A stretch of DNA of 64,000 nt from contig NZ_LXHE01000006.1 of assembly GCF_001656295.1 (NCBI RefSeq), positions 51,605 to 115,604 on the forward strand, written 5' to 3'. The notes below the pieces were generated by a model, which saw only the letters and a list, made by a program, of their open reading frames with translations, was not told where the DNA came from and made no database searches. This DNA comes from Moraxella catarrhalis (lineage in GTDB: Bacteria; Pseudomonadota; Gammaproteobacteria; Pseudomonadales; Moraxellaceae). The position numbers were made by a program, and so were the translations under genes. This document shows positions 9,404 to 19,446 of the stretch, one piece after another (the first letter of the stretch is position 1; every line of letters starts with the position of its first letter).

Positions 9404-10429
9404 ATGATACCGATTCGCCAAATCCCAACCACGCTTGTCACAGGCTTTCTTGGTGCTGGCAAAACCACGCTCATCAATGCCCTAATTGCTCACAAATCTC
9501 ATCAAAAATGGGCATTGCTGATTAATGAATTTGGAAAAATAGGCATAGATGGCGCTCTGGTGACTGGTGATGACATCGCCATCAAGGAAGTCAATGGCGG
9601 CTGCATCTGCTGCACAGGTCAGCTACCCTTGCAGGTGGCACTTGTCAGGCTCATTCATGAGCATCATCCTGATCGCCTGATTATTGAGCCGACGGGACTT
9701 GCACATCCTGATGAGCTGCTAGATCAGCTGTCAGAACCGCACTGGCAAACGACACTTAGGCTCAATGCGGTCATCTGTGTGCTGAGCGCGCCTCAATGGC
9801 AACAAGAAAAATATCGCACTCATGATGGCTACATTGCCCATGTGCGCCACGCTGATATTGTATTTATCAATCGCCATGATGCTCTTTCAGATCATGAGCA
9901 GCAAGCTTTGAGAGCATGGATCACAAGCATCAATGAACGGGCTGTCATCATCGATGAAGCGCCTTTAAGCCAAGATACTGCTGGCATGTTATTATCCACA
10001 CCACACGACGCTCAAAAAGCGACTCAGCGCATCTCTTTAAGGGCACCAAATTCGGCGATGACTCAAACTGCTGACGAAATGATCAAAGGGCCAAATGAGT
10101 TACCCTATCGGTATCATGAGCAGATGGCAGGGCATCAAGTGGGCGGCTGGCGACTGCCTAGCACGTGGCAATTTGACAGCTATCATCTACAAAAATGGCT
10201 GCTATCTCGCCCAAATTATTTACGCATCAAAGGGGTGGTGCATACTTTAGAAGGCTGGCTTTTGATCAATATCACACCCGAAAGCATCAGCATCACAGAT
10301 ACCACCGCCCGAGATGATAGTAAGATTGAGCTGATATTTGATGCAAAAGACGCCAAAGACGATGACTGGCAGGCTTGGGATGATGAGCTAATGAATCTGG
10401 TGCAAACTATGGATTACACAGCTCAATAA
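9404..10429 (+). CDS. COG0523 (CobW/ZigA/YjiA-type) metal-chaperone GTPase
   Basis: G3E-family GTPase thought to deliver metals, usually Zn(II), to client proteins. Walker A GFLGAGKTT lies near the N-terminus. The metal-binding CxCC motif is in GGCICCTG, followed by EPTGLAHP. The guanine-specificity motif appears as NRHD instead of the common NKxD. A CobW C-terminal domain (YRYHEQMAGHQVGGW onward) follows. I start at the ATG at 9404 (MIPIRQIPTTLVTGF), as earlier codons give no plausible protein. Specific metal and client cannot be told from the sequence. Confidence 0.88.
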   Translation: MIPIRQIPTTLVTGFLGAGKTTLINALIAHKSHQKWALLINEFGKIGIDGALVTGDDIAIKEVNGGCICCTGQLPLQVALVRLIHEHHPDRLIIEPTGLAHPDELLDQLSEPHWQTTLRLNAVICVLSAPQWQQEKYRTHDGYIAHVRHADIVFINRHDALSDHEQQALRAWITSINERAVIIDEAPLSQDTAGMLLSTPHDAQKATQRISLRAPNSAMTQTADEMIKGPNELPYRYHEQMAGHQVGGWRLPSTWQFDSYHLQKWLLSRPNYLRIKGVVHTLEGWLLINITPESISITDTTARDDSKIELIFDAKDAKDDDWQAWDDELMNLVQTMDYTAQ

Positions 10430-10435
10430 TGAAAA

Positions 10436-10463
10436 AAAATGCCTTGCACCAGCAAGGCATTTT
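10436..10463. terminator. Bidirectional intrinsic terminator
   Basis: AAATGCCTTGC / GCAAGGCATTTT stem with ACCA loop between the convergent COG0523 gene and sstT. An A run on the left and a T run on the right suit both directions. Confidence 0.88.
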
Positions 10464-10480
10464 GAGCATTGGCAAGAGTA

Positions 10481-11692
10481 TTAGCCGTAGTGGGCGTATT
10501 TTGGATCTGCCGCTGCTGTGAATAGTACATCAGTGGATGAATTAAGCGCCGTTTCGGCAGAGTCTTGGACAACGCCGATGATGAAGCCGATGGCAACCAC
10601 CTGCATGGCGACATCATTTGGAATGTTAAATAAATTACACGCCAAAGGAATCAATAAAAGCGAGCCGCCCGCCACACCAGAAGCGCCACATGCCGACAAG
10701 CTGCCGACAATCGCCAACAGCACCGCCGCACCAAAGCTAACCTCAATCCCTAAAGTGTGCGCCGCCGCCAAAGTCAAGACATTGATGGTGATCGCAGCGC
10801 CCGCCATATTGATCGTCGCACCCAGTGGAATACTCACAGAATATGTATCTTCGCTCAGACCCAATTTGCGCGCAAGGTTCATATTCACAGGGATATTCGC
10901 TGCCGATGACCGCGTGAAAAATGCCGTCACACCAGACTCACGCAAGCAGGTAAAGACCAAAGGATAAGGGTTTTTGCGAGTCATCGCTGCAACGATGATC
11001 GGGTTCATCACCAAAGCAATGAACAGCATCGAGCCGACCAGTACCGCCAATAGTCGCGCATAGCCCACCAGTGCTTGCACGCCAGTTTCTGCGATAGTCG
11101 ACGCCACCAAGCCTAAAATACCAAAAGGCGCCAAAGCGATGATCCATTTGACCACACTGGTCACTGCTGTGCCCAGATCTGACACCACACGCAAAGTGGT
11201 CTCCGTCACATGGCGAAGGGCAAGACCAATCAGCACCGCCCAAGTTAAGATCCCCATATAATTGGCATTGGCAAGTGATGCCACAGGGTTGGCAACCAAA
11301 TTCATGAGCAAATTGGTCAAAACTTCACGCAGGCTTTGGGGTGCTGCTTGCTCAACGCTTTCGATATTGTTTAAGACCAATTCTGTTGGGAACATAAAAC
11401 TTGCGCCCACAGCCACTAAAGCTGCCGAAAAGGTGCCGACCAAATAAAGAAAAATGATCGGCTTGATACGGCTGTCTGCACCGATACGCTGATTTGAGAC
11501 AGCTGCCAGCACCAGCACAAATACCAGCACTGGTGCAACCGCCTTAAGCGCACCCACAAAAATTGAGCCCAAAATACCCAAACTTAAGCCAAAAGATGGG
11601 GCAACTACCCCAATAATCGTCCCGATCACCAGCGCCAGCACAATCAGCGGCACCAAACCCAGACGCAAATAAGCATCTACAATCGAACGCAT
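10481..11692 (-). CDS. sstT: Serine/threonine:Na+ symporter SstT-like
   Basis: About 403 residues of the dicarboxylate/amino acid:cation symporter family, strongly hydrophobic with the family's transmembrane and re-entrant loop pattern. Features include [24 protein letters not shown] (quoted in part: SSAANIPVN, the serine-rich HP1 loop), [13 protein letters not shown] (the HP2/TM7 region), and [17 protein letters not shown]. This matches SstT more than GltP-type glutamate carriers. Start at ATG 11692, five to six bases after AGGAG. Confidence 0.9.
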   Translation of the reverse strand: MRSIVDAYLRLGLVPLIVLALVIGTIIGVVAPSFGLSLGILGSIFVGALKAVAPVLVFVLVLAAVSNQRIGADSRIKPIIFLYLVGTFSAALVAVGASFMFPTELVLNNIESVEQAAPQSLREVLTNLLMNLVANPVASLANANYMGILTWAVLIGLALRHVTETTLRVVSDLGTAVTSVVKWIIALAPFGILGLVASTIAETGVQALVGYARLLAVLVGSMLFIALVMNPIIVAAMTRKNPYPLVFTCLRESGVTAFFTRSSAANIPVNMNLARKLGLSEDTYSVSIPLGATINMAGAAITINVLTLAAAHTLGIEVSFGAAVLLAIVGSLSACGASGVAGGSLLLIPLACNLFNIPNDVAMQVVAIGFIIGVVQDSAETALNSSTDVLFTAAADPKYAHYG

Positions 11693-12071
11693 AATCACTC
11701 CTAAAATGATAAGAATCCGTTCACGGTGATCTGTCTAAGAGCCCAAGGAATGATGGTATAATCCAGATGGCTTAGTTTTGGTTGAGTATCAAGAGGATCA
11801 AATCTGTCACACAAAAAATGCATTGATCAACTGTTTGACAGTCAGCAAATCTCATTTAGAAGCATATCATGAACGGTTCAAGCGCAAGTCAAGACTTACA
11901 AAACTGATCTACTATACCACTTTTTTATCATAAAGTCAGAATTTGTTGCGGTACTATTACAAATTGATGTGCATTGAGTATATTCCTACCAAAGCCAAGC
12001 AGTCAACCGCTTACTTGACCAATAAAAAAGCGCAGGTGATGTCTGCGCCTTACTGAGCTGATGATATAAGG
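11693..12071. other. Intergenic region upstream of sstT
   Basis: About 380 bp between the sstT start and the end of the rraA-like gene. It is AT-rich. I see no gene, clear terminator or repeat; it probably holds the sstT promoter. Confidence 0.4.
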
Positions 12072-12575
12072 TTAGATTAATGGCTCGCCACTGACGATGA
12101 TGCCGTTATTATCAGCATAAATATAATCACCTTCATGAATGACCACACCGCCAAAGCTGATCGTAAGCCCTGTCTCACCGACGCCTTTTCTGGTTGATTT
12201 TTGGGGAATACTGGCAAGCGCTTGGACACCCAGCGGCATCTTTGACATCTGATCGACATCACGCACACAGCCATAAACGATCACACCCGCCCAGCCATGC
12301 TTAACTGCCGATTCAGCAATCATATCGCCGAGTAAAGCGCAGCGCATCGATGCACCGCCATCTACAACAAGCACGCGCCCCTTGCCTTCGGTGGCGAGCA
12401 GCTCCTTGACCCTAGAATTATCCTCAAAACACTTCACCGTCACCACTTGACCGCCAAAGCTGTGATGACCGCCAAAATTACGAAAGCTTTTACCATCAAT
12501 CGATGGGCTCACCACGCTGATGGCTTGATCGCTATGATCGTCCAATAAATCACAGGTAATAAAATCGGTCGTCAT
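12072..12575 (-). CDS. rraA: RraA-like protein (RNase E regulator / HMG aldolase family)
   Basis: 168 residues covering one complete RraA-like domain. RraA binds RNase E in E. coli, while close relatives are class II 4-hydroxy-4-methyl-2-oxoglutarate aldolases. Family features include the GGQVVTVKC strand, the VLVVDGGASMRCALLGD core, and VYGCVRDVD. The conserved GGxxxxALLG(D) and R-D pair would suit either activity, so the molecular role is open. Start at ATG 12575 after GGAG; a GTG two codons earlier is also open. Confidence 0.88.
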   Translation of the reverse strand: MTTDFITCDLLDDHSDQAISVVSPSIDGKSFRNFGGHHSFGGQVVTVKCFEDNSRVKELLATEGKGRVLVVDGGASMRCALLGDMIAESAVKHGWAGVIVYGCVRDVDQMSKMPLGVQALASIPQKSTRKGVGETGLTISFGGVVIHEGDYIYADNNGIIVSGEPLI

Positions 12576-12727
12576 AGACACTCCTTTGCTGAGTTGAGTT
12601 GATTAAACTTGATCAAAATTGTGATTGATCACACTATAACTGTGCACAAATTGTTTGTCAAACCAACTTTGACTGGATGGCATAACCTACCGCACTAAGA
12701 TCCATGCGCTTGGCAATGCCTTTAAAA

Positions 12728-13624
12728 TTAAACTTTGGAAAAATCCAACTCAAAGCTTGATTCAAATGACATCAGCTCATGAGTGATCGGATCGGTGAAT
12801 GACAGACGCTTGGCAAGCAGCTGCAAAGGGTGATCAAAGTCATCTTCTGCGCGATGCACCACAGAAGGATAATAGCTGTCATGAGCGATAGGTATACCCA
12901 AATAATTCAGATGCACTCTCAGCTGATGCAGCTTGCCCGTTGTTGGTTTTAGCTCATATTTTGCCCATTTGCCATCTTCACTGACCGCCAAAACATCCAT
13001 ATCGGTGCGCGTGTTTGGCGCATCTTTACCCACCGCCATGGTATAAAAAGGCTCACCGCGCTCAAGATGTAACTCCATCGCCAGAGGAAATCGGTACGCC
13101 TGCGTCATGGGCGCGATGGCATGATACACCTTAGTGATCTGCTGTGTGGCAAACAGCGACTGATACAGCCGGCGCGCGCCGCTGGTCTTGGTAAATAGTA
13201 TCAGCCCTGCCGTCTCTCGATCTAGACGATGCACAGGCGACAGATCGCCATTGGCTGTTATACGCTTTAGGCGAGTCAAGAGCGTCTGCTGGACATAGCG
13301 CCCTGCTGGCGCCACCGTCAAAAAATGCGGCTTATCCACCACCATGAGATCTTGATTTTCATAAATGATATGATGCTCAAAAGGCACCACCGTCTCATCA
13401 GGCAGGTGCCGATAATAGCTGATGGTCTCGCCATACCGATACGGACTATCTATCCTAAGGGCGATACCTTGGGAGTCAGTGACCAAGCCATCTTCAAATC
13501 TGGCTTGCCAAACAGCCAAGCCAACATGTGGAAACTTTGAATACACATACTCAAAAATGGTCGCAGGCTGAGCGGCACTCTTTGGCAAATATAGCTGGCT
13601 TGGTGAGACGCCATCGCGCATCAT
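12728..13624 (-). CDS. RluA-family RNA pseudouridine synthase
   Basis: 298 residues. The catalytic signature HRLDRETAGL contains the nucleophilic Asp of the RluA family, which converts uridine to pseudouridine in rRNA or tRNA. Other family blocks are VVDKPHFLTVAP and KLHQLRVHLNYLGIPI. The N-terminus lacks a clear S4 domain. The start codon overlaps the preceding gene's stop as TGATG, followed by a second ATG, so translation is coupled to the DksA-type protein. The target RNA site cannot be assigned. Confidence 0.9.
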   Translation of the reverse strand: MMRDGVSPSQLYLPKSAAQPATIFEYVYSKFPHVGLAVWQARFEDGLVTDSQGIALRIDSPYRYGETISYYRHLPDETVVPFEHHIIYENQDLMVVDKPHFLTVAPAGRYVQQTLLTRLKRITANGDLSPVHRLDRETAGLILFTKTSGARRLYQSLFATQQITKVYHAIAPMTQAYRFPLAMELHLERGEPFYTMAVGKDAPNTRTDMDVLAVSEDGKWAKYELKPTTGKLHQLRVHLNYLGIPIAHDSYYPSVVHRAEDDFDHPLQLLAKRLSFTDPITHELMSFESSFELDFSKV

Positions 13625-13950
13625 CAGCGCGCGTGTTCGATACAGTATGCCGTATAAGGCACCGCTTTTAGGCGATTTTCATTGATCAGCTCACCACATT
13701 CGACACAGGTGCCATATTCGCCTTCTTCGATGCGGCGCAGTGCGGCATTGACGTACACTAAACCTTGTTCAGCTTCGATCAAGAGCGCCTTACGCATCTC
13801 ATCACGACTGGCGGCGACGGCTTGGTCGTCCCAGTGCTGCTGCATCTGATCTTGGGGGTGAGCGATGTGGTCACTGATTTTATCAATGCGCGCTTGGTAT
13901 TCTGCTTTTAGGGTTAATAAGGCGTCTTTATAAGTGTCGATATTTTGCAT
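13624..13950 (-). CDS. DksA/TraR-type C4 zinc finger protein
   Basis: 108 residues. A coiled helical N-terminal half is followed by a zinc finger of the form CVEC-x17-YCIEH, with His in place of the last Cys. Much shorter than DksA (about 150 residues) and closer to TraR/YbiI-type small members that may bind the RNA polymerase secondary channel. It overlaps the downstream RluA-type gene, an arrangement I infer to be one transcript. Function beyond the family is unknown. Confidence 0.85.
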   Translation of the reverse strand: MQNIDTYKDALLTLKAEYQARIDKISDHIAHPQDQMQQHWDDQAVAASRDEMRKALLIEAEQGLVYVNAALRRIEEGEYGTCVECGELINENRLKAVPYTAYCIEHAR

Positions 13951-14198
13951 AATGCCTCCTGTTTTTTAGAGTTTTGTTTATTTTCATTATTCATGAATTA
14001 TTCAAAAAAGGCAATAGCGATTTATGCTCTTTATCGTTTTTATTTGAGTGGGTTCAGCATTGCGTGGTAGCGTTTGAATTATGCTTTATCAAAGCCAATG
14101 AGACCAATTTTTATCACTGTGGTTTGTAAGATATTTCTTACATGGATTGATGACATTTGCCACTATTTTTGTATAGTCAGCTTTGGCATAATACACTC
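13951..14198. other. Intergenic region with possible sRNA promoter
   Basis: About 250 bp upstream of the candidate small RNA. CATAAT at 14187-14192 could be a -10 box on the plus strand; the -35 is weak. No gene seen. Confidence 0.35.
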
Positions 14199-14325
14199 AA
14201 CAGCACAGGAAATGGGTACAGGTAAGTACCACTGCGACGGATAGCATGGCTGTTAGAAGGACGACCATAGGGAAATATGCAATGATTGCACTAAAAAACC
14301 ACAAGTTTCGGCTTGTGGTTTTTGC
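14199..14325 (+). ncRNA. Candidate small RNA, unassigned
   Basis: About 125 nt in a 414-bp gap with no reading frame. It holds a small hairpin (GGTAC / GTACC, 14215-14230), an ATGG..CCAT pairing around 14245-14268, a TGCAATGATTGCA stem near 14278, and ends in a textbook terminator (AACCACAAG / CTTGTGGTT plus T run, 14294-14323). CATAAT lies 7 nt upstream. Three GGA trinucleotides are spread along it, which would suit CsrA/RsmA binding, but that is speculation. I do not recognise the family. Confidence 0.5.
14294..14325 (+). terminator. Intrinsic terminator of the candidate small RNA
   Basis: Stem AAAAACCACAAG / CTTGTGGTTTTT with TTTCGG loop; also usable from the minus strand for any transcript crossing it. 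Confidence 0.8.
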
Positions 14326-14364
14326 TATGTGTGCCTTGATTTCCTAAATTTCTAAGGCTAAATC

Positions 14365-15024
14365 CTAGTCTTCAACCGTCGCATAGACCCCCAGACTCTC
14401 CACAAAAGCCGCCAAAGCACCACTTTCAAGCTCAGCGGTGATGCGGACATTGGCATCATAATCAACCTGCAAAATCTCGCCACCGGCTTTGGCGATCAGA
14501 TAGCGAAGCTGTGCTTCGTGCGCAAATGTGGTCTGAAGCTTGATCGACGCTTTGGGTAAGAATGTTTCAAGCGTCATGGCATCTACTGCCATCTGTGCAG
14601 CGGTCGCATAAGCGCGCGTCAGCCCACCCGCCCCAAGCTTGATACCCCCAAAATAGCGTACCACGATGATGATGCAGTTGCCGATGCCTTTGTGCTGCAG
14701 CACAGCTAAAATCGGTCTGCCTGCCGTTCCATTGGGCTCGCCATCATCATCAAAGCCTGCACTGGTGGTGTTATGCGGATCGCCTAGAATGTAGCCATAG
14801 CAGTGGTGACGCGCATCAGGATAGCGAGCACGCAGCTGCTGCACATATGCCATCGCCGACTCGCGCGTGCTAATCGGGTAAGCAAAAGCCAAAAATTCGC
14901 TTTTTTTGATTTCATACAGCGCTTCACAAGGGGCGCTTGGGGTTTGATAAGTCACTTTATATTTTCCATGATGAATGGGGTCATTGTCCCACATTTTGGC
15001 AATTTGCACAATTTTGTACATCAT
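14365..15024 (-). CDS. yigZ: YigZ/IMPACT family protein
   Basis: About 219 residues of the UPF0029/IMPACT family, whose biochemical role in bacteria is not settled. Clear family blocks are KKSEFLAFAYPI, DARHHCYGYILG, SAGFDDDGEPNGTAGRPIL and VVRYFGGIKLGAGGLTRAY. A C-terminal DUF1949-like domain follows. The start is uncertain: ATG at 15024 has a GGATGG-like site upstream, ATG at 14994 is also possible. Longer frames would run into the divergent pseudouridine synthase gene and look spurious. Confidence 0.88.
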   Translation of the reverse strand: MMYKIVQIAKMWDNDPIHHGKYKVTYQTPSAPCEALYEIKKSEFLAFAYPISTRESAMAYVQQLRARYPDARHHCYGYILGDPHNTTSAGFDDDGEPNGTAGRPILAVLQHKGIGNCIIIVVRYFGGIKLGAGGLTRAYATAAQMAVDAMTLETFLPKASIKLQTTFAHEAQLRYLIAKAGGEILQVDYDANVRITAELESGALAAFVESLGVYATVED

Positions 15025-15117
15025 CAAGCCATCCCACGCAACATCAAAACTACAAATCACCCAAGCAAACTGTGCTAAAATTGGGGCAATTTGTAGGAAT
15101 AATTTCTGAGACTGATT

Positions 15118-15822
15118 ATGCGTTTGGATAAATTTTTGAGTAAAGCCACGGAGCTGTCTCGTAAAGACGCCAAAAAAGTGCTCCATGCCGGCGAGATTAC
15201 CGTCAATGATGTCATCATCAAAGACTCAAGCCATCACATTGATTTGACAAATGATGAAGTGCTGTGGGCAGGTGAGCCGTTAAGCGTCGCTGATGGCAAT
15301 CGCTATATTTTATTGTATAAGCCTGATGGTTTTGAGTGCACGCTCAAGCCCAAAGAATATCCGATCGTCACTGATTTGATCGCGGTGCCTGAAGTGGCGG
15401 CGCTTCGTATCGCGGGGCGACTTGATGTGGACACCACAGGCGCGCTGCTGCTGTCAGATGATGGGGCGTGGCTACACCGCGTTACCAGTCCCAAGCGCCA
15501 TCAGCCCAAGCGCTATGAGATAACGCTTGCTGATCCGATGGATGCAGATGCCCAAGCGCACGCCATCAAGCAAGTGGCAAATGGTATCTTGTTAGAAGGC
15601 GAAACCGAAAAAACTCGTCCTGCTGAGCTGTCGTTCATTGATGGAACGCACGCGGTGCTCATTCTCACCGAAGGTAAATATCATCAAGTTAAGCGCATGA
15701 TGGCATATTTTGGTAATAAAGTCATCAAACTGCACCGCGCAAGTATTGGCGATATCTGCCTAGATGGGCTTGAGATGGGCGAATGCCGCTTCTTGACTGC
15801 CGATGAGATCGCTCAATTTTAA
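15118..15822 (+). CDS. rsuA: RsuA-family 16S rRNA pseudouridine synthase
   Basis: 234 residues: an N-terminal S4 RNA-binding domain (MRLDKFLSKATELSRKDA) and a RsuA/RluB/E/F-type catalytic domain with GRLDVDTTGALLL containing the nucleophilic Asp. Length and order match RsuA, which modifies U516 of 16S rRNA; assignment to RsuA over RluE/RluF is likely but not certain. It ends 19 bp before the DsbC-like start and may be cotranscribed with it. Confidence 0.9.
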   Translation: MRLDKFLSKATELSRKDAKKVLHAGEITVNDVIIKDSSHHIDLTNDEVLWAGEPLSVADGNRYILLYKPDGFECTLKPKEYPIVTDLIAVPEVAALRIAGRLDVDTTGALLLSDDGAWLHRVTSPKRHQPKRYEITLADPMDADAQAHAIKQVANGILLEGETEKTRPAELSFIDGTHAVLILTEGKYHQVKRMMAYFGNKVIKLHRASIGDICLDGLEMGECRFLTADEIAQF

Positions 15823-15841
15823 GAATTACTATAAGATTTTT

Positions 15842-16831
15842 ATGAAACTGATTGTTTATGTGTTGGCTTTGGTGTTCAGTTTACCCTTAAGCTTAAGCAC
15901 ATCTGCCAACACGCCTGATGCCCATGACGCCATCAGATCAAAGCTTACCCACTTAGGATTGACAACGCCGATCATTGCCATCGAGCCAAGCCCTGCCTTA
16001 GGCTTTCATCAGATCACTTTGGCAGATGGTAATCATCTGCTGATCAGCGATGGGCTAGACTATGTCATTCAAGGCACGCCAAGTCCCAACCCAAGCCCCA
16101 TCACGCCCATTGATCATCGTATCCAAAAGCCCCTTGCCATGGGCACACCCATCAGCGACGAGCACCGCAGCGCTTTATTAAACAACATGAGCGCCATGAA
16201 CGACATGCAGGACGCCGCCTTTTATCATACTGGCATCCAAGGGGTGCTTTGGGGTATCTCAGGCATGGGCGACACCACATTTTTGATCACTGGCGATGGG
16301 CGGTATCTGATGGATGGTGCGATGGCGAGCCTAAAAAATGGTCAGTTCATTGAGCACAGCCCCGTGTTCGAAGCAGCGAAAAATCGCCATGTCTTTAGCA
16401 CACTAAACGATACGCATCTGACCATCTACCCTGCCAAAACTGCACAAAAATCCGTGCTGTATATCGCCAGTGATATCAACTGCCCATATTGTAAAGTGTT
16501 ACACGAGCGCATCGATGAGCTTAATATCCGCGGCATCACGGTCAAAATCATCGGCTACCCCATCTATGATGAGTCTTTGAAACCCATGCAGCAAATTTGG
16601 TGCGAGCAAAATAATGCCAAGCGCGCCGTCTTATTATCCGCCGCCATGAAAGGCATGACTTTAAGCGCTCGCCCTGCTTGCCAAAACAGCCAAAGCACGC
16701 TTTTTACTGCCCAAAAGCAAGCGCTACCACTTGCCATCATGGGGACACCTGCCGTTTTTGATGCCCAAGGCAGGCTGTTTATGGGTGATTTGACCAACCA
16801 TGAAATTTACGAATTTTTATCGCTTGAGTAA
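15842..16831 (+). CDS. DsbC/DsbG-like thiol:disulfide isomerase, long form
   Basis: 329-residue exported protein. The signal peptide MKLIVYVLALVFSLPLSLS leads a thioredoxin-fold C-terminal domain with the active-site motif CPYC (in DINCPYCKVLHERI). A second Cys pair further on (WCEQ, PACQ) fits DsbC. DsbC is usually about 215-240 residues; here there is extra N-terminal material, seemingly a second copy-like dimerisation segment (residues 25-130 and 120-190). Role inferred: periplasmic disulfide isomerisation. Start chosen at the ATG preceding the signal peptide. Confidence 0.82.
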   Translation: MKLIVYVLALVFSLPLSLSTSANTPDAHDAIRSKLTHLGLTTPIIAIEPSPALGFHQITLADGNHLLISDGLDYVIQGTPSPNPSPITPIDHRIQKPLAMGTPISDEHRSALLNNMSAMNDMQDAAFYHTGIQGVLWGISGMGDTTFLITGDGRYLMDGAMASLKNGQFIEHSPVFEAAKNRHVFSTLNDTHLTIYPAKTAQKSVLYIASDINCPYCKVLHERIDELNIRGITVKIIGYPIYDESLKPMQQIWCEQNNAKRAVLLSAAMKGMTLSARPACQNSQSTLFTAQKQALPLAIMGTPAVFDAQGRLFMGDLTNHEIYEFLSLE

Positions 16832-17041
16832 TCCATGCTCGGCGGCAGCTTTATTAGCTTTGGTGACCTAAGTAATAGTTAGGATGTTTCATGTGAAACA
16901 TCCTGATGCCGTTTTGCGGCTGTAGTGGTTGATGTGATGGCAATTGATGGGATTTTGTGCTTTTTTTAATGTTACAGCTTGATAAATCGGCTTGGCAACT
17001 CCATATTTAGGCATATTTTTGTATTTTTTATGGATGTTGAC

Positions 17042-18199
17042 ATGAGTAAAGATTTTTATAGCATTTTGGGTGTTGATCGCTCCGCCGACGAAAAAGAAAT
17101 TAAAAAGGCGTTTCGGAAAATTGCGATGAAATATCACCCTGACCGCAACCCCGATAATCCTGAAGCCGAAGAAAAGCTCAAGGAAGCCACCAAGGCATAC
17201 GAAACGCTGAGCGATGCTGAAAAGCGCGCCACCTATGATCGCATGGGACATGATGCCTATGAGCAAGGCATGGGCGCAGGCGGCTTTGGCGGCGGTGGTT
17301 TTAGCGGGGGTGATTTTAATGACATCTTTGGCGACATCTTTGGTCAGGCGTTTGGCGGTGGTGCAGGCTTTGGCGGTTTTGGGGGTGGCAGCTCACGCAG
17401 ACAGGCTCGTCAAGGCGCCAATTTATTGTACAACATCACCCTAACGCTCGAAGAAGCGGTCAAGGGCTGCAAAAAACAAATCACTTACCAAACCAGCGTC
17501 ACTTGTGATACCTGCCATGGCAAAGGCGCGGTCAAGGACAGCGACATCGTGACTTGTGGCACCTGTCATGGTCAAGGTCAAGTGCGTATGCAGCAAGGAT
17601 TCTTTGTGATGCAGCAGACCTGTCCGGACTGTCATGGTACAGGCAAACAGATCAAAAACCCTTGTCCTGACTGCCACGGCGAAGGCAAAAAAATGAAGCA
17701 GCAAACGCTTGAAGTGTCTATCCCTGCTGGCGTGGATGATGGCGACCGCGTACGCTTGGCTGGCAAAGGCGAGGCAGGCGACCAAGGGATGTCAAATGGC
17801 GATCTGTATGTCGAAGTGCGCGTAAAACCGCACGAAACTTTCACCAGAAATGGTGCAGATCTACATATGGATGTGCCGATTTCGATGGTGTCAGCGGCGC
17901 TGGGTGATGAAATCGAAATCCCAACTTTGGATGGTAAAGTTAAAATTAAAGTCGCTGAAGGGACACAATCAGGCAAACTTCTGCGTGTACGAGGTAAAGG
18001 CGTTACGACCGTTCAAGGGCGTATGCAAGGCGATTTAATTTGCCGTATCGTCGTCCAAACCCCAGTGAATTTGACGGGCGAACAAAAAGACCTGCTGCGT
18101 CAGCTCCAAGGCACGCTCAGCACCGAAAACAGCAGTGAGTCTAAGAAAAAAGGATTTTTTGATAAAATCAAAGACGATGTCAAAGACTTATTTGACTAA
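17042..18199 (+). CDS. dnaJ: Chaperone DnaJ
   Basis: 385-residue class A Hsp40 that stimulates DnaK ATPase. J domain with HPD (MKYHPDRNP), a glycine/phenylalanine-rich linker, four zinc-finger repeats ([32 protein letters not shown]), and the substrate-binding C-terminal domain. Start at ATG 17042 ([11 protein letters not shown]), matching the family; an upstream extension is open but not DnaJ-like. dnaK is not in the window. Followed by a terminator. Confidence 0.98.
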   Translation: MSKDFYSILGVDRSADEKEIKKAFRKIAMKYHPDRNPDNPEAEEKLKEATKAYETLSDAEKRATYDRMGHDAYEQGMGAGGFGGGGFSGGDFNDIFGDIFGQAFGGGAGFGGFGGGSSRRQARQGANLLYNITLTLEEAVKGCKKQITYQTSVTCDTCHGKGAVKDSDIVTCGTCHGQGQVRMQQGFFVMQQTCPDCHGTGKQIKNPCPDCHGEGKKMKQQTLEVSIPAGVDDGDRVRLAGKGEAGDQGMSNGDLYVEVRVKPHETFTRNGADLHMDVPISMVSAALGDEIEIPTLDGKVKIKVAEGTQSGKLLRVRGKGVTTVQGRMQGDLICRIVVQTPVNLTGEQKDLLRQLQGTLSTENSSESKKKGFFDKIKDDVKDLFD

Positions 18200-18215
18200 A
18201 TCCTGGTAATCTACC

Positions 18216-18243
18216 AAAGCTCCGATCATTCGGGGCTTTTTTA
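18216..18243 (+). terminator. Intrinsic terminator after dnaJ
   Basis: AAAGCTCCG / CGGGGCTTT stem with ATCATT loop followed by T residues, 17 bp past the dnaJ stop. Confidence 0.8.
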
Positions 18244-18355
18244 TGCATGATATTTAATAAGCTAAATTTGACAACCTGATTCATAACATTTATTATTCAA
18301 AAAATATTTAAACCAAACTTTTTGTATATAAGCTGTAATATTTGGAGCATGTTTG

Positions 18356-19303
18356 ATGGATGGCTTATTAAAACTCACCAACTTTGTCAATAGGACATTT
18401 GCCGTTTGGGTGGTGGTTTTTGCGCTGATTGCTGCGCAGTTTCCTGATGTGTTTAAGCAGTTTGTGCCGTGGATTCCTTATCTGCTTGGCATCGTCATGC
18501 TGGGTATGGGCTTGACCTTGACTTTCAAGGACTTTGGAGAAGTCACCAAAAATCCCAAAGCGGTAATAATCGGCGTCATCGCTCAATATGTCGTGATGCC
18601 TGTGATTGCCTTTTTGTTGGTGCAGGCATTTAGGCTGCCGCCTGACTTGGCGATCGGTGTGATCTTGGTCGGCTGCTGCCCGGGCGGCACCTCGTCAAAT
18701 GTCATGACATTTCTTGCTAAGGGCAATACCGCTTTATCGGTTGCTTGTACGACACTCTCGACACTTTTAGCGCCCGTTTTAACGCCAGCTGTGTTTTATT
18801 TATTTGCCAGTCAATGGCTACAAGTCGATGCAGGCGGTATGTTTGTTTCTGTACTAAAAATGGTGCTTTTGCCAGTTTTTATTGGGCTTATCATCCGCTC
18901 GGTATTCAAGCAAAAAGTCCAAAGAGTGAACCAAACCATGCCTTTGATCTCTGTCATCGCGATCGTGCTCATCGTCGCGGCAGTCGTAGCAGTGAGTAAG
19001 GATCGCATCATTGAGTCTGGTTTGTTTATCTTTTTTGTGGTGGCGCTGCATAATGGATTTGGCTATTTGGTGGGCTATGCTGCCGCCAAAATCTTTAGGC
19101 TGCCCATCCACGACAGTAAGGCAATCGCCATTGAAGTGGGCATGCAAAATTCAGGCTTGGGCGCAGCACTGGCTGCCGTGCACTTTAAGATGAATCCATT
19201 TATTGCGGTGCCAAGCGCGATTTTTAGCTTTTGGCATAATATTTCTGGACCCATCTTAGCGATGATTTTTAGTCGCATGCATGATGATAAAGCCTCCAAA
19301 TAA
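18356..19303 (+). CDS. Bile acid:sodium symporter (BASS) family transporter
   Basis: 315 residues with about nine to ten hydrophobic helices. The family signature VGCCPGGTSSNVMTFLAKGNTALS and the C-terminal EVGMQNSGLGAALA (both short quotes: CPGGTSSNVMTFLAKGN, GMQNSGLGAALA) mark the crossover sodium-binding helices. In bacteria these carry organic anions such as pantoate or 2-keto acids; the substrate is unknown here. Start at ATG 18356, eight bases after GGAG. Confidence 0.9.
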   Translation: MDGLLKLTNFVNRTFAVWVVVFALIAAQFPDVFKQFVPWIPYLLGIVMLGMGLTLTFKDFGEVTKNPKAVIIGVIAQYVVMPVIAFLLVQAFRLPPDLAIGVILVGCCPGGTSSNVMTFLAKGNTALSVACTTLSTLLAPVLTPAVFYLFASQWLQVDAGGMFVSVLKMVLLPVFIGLIIRSVFKQKVQRVNQTMPLISVIAIVLIVAAVVAVSKDRIIESGLFIFFVVALHNGFGYLVGYAAAKIFRLPIHDSKAIAIEVGMQNSGLGAALAAVHFKMNPFIAVPSAIFSFWHNISGPILAMIFSRMHDDKASK

Positions 19304-19325
19304 ACTTATTAAAACTCGATAAGCC

Positions 19326-19349
19326 GCCCCGACACGCTCGGGGCTTTTT
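19326..19349 (+). terminator. Intrinsic terminator after BASS transporter gene
   Basis: GCCCCGA / TCGGGGC stem followed by TTTTT. Confidence 0.85.
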
Positions 19350-19446
19350 GGTGATAAAAATAATGCTTTGGTTTGGCATTTGACAGCACCACTCGCAGCC
19401 TTTACAATCGCTGAATCTAATGATTAATCTGTATAAAGGCTTATCC

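Noticed and set aside
15025..15186. N-terminal extension of the YigZ-like protein
   Set aside because: It overlaps the divergent RsuA-type gene and does not resemble the family.
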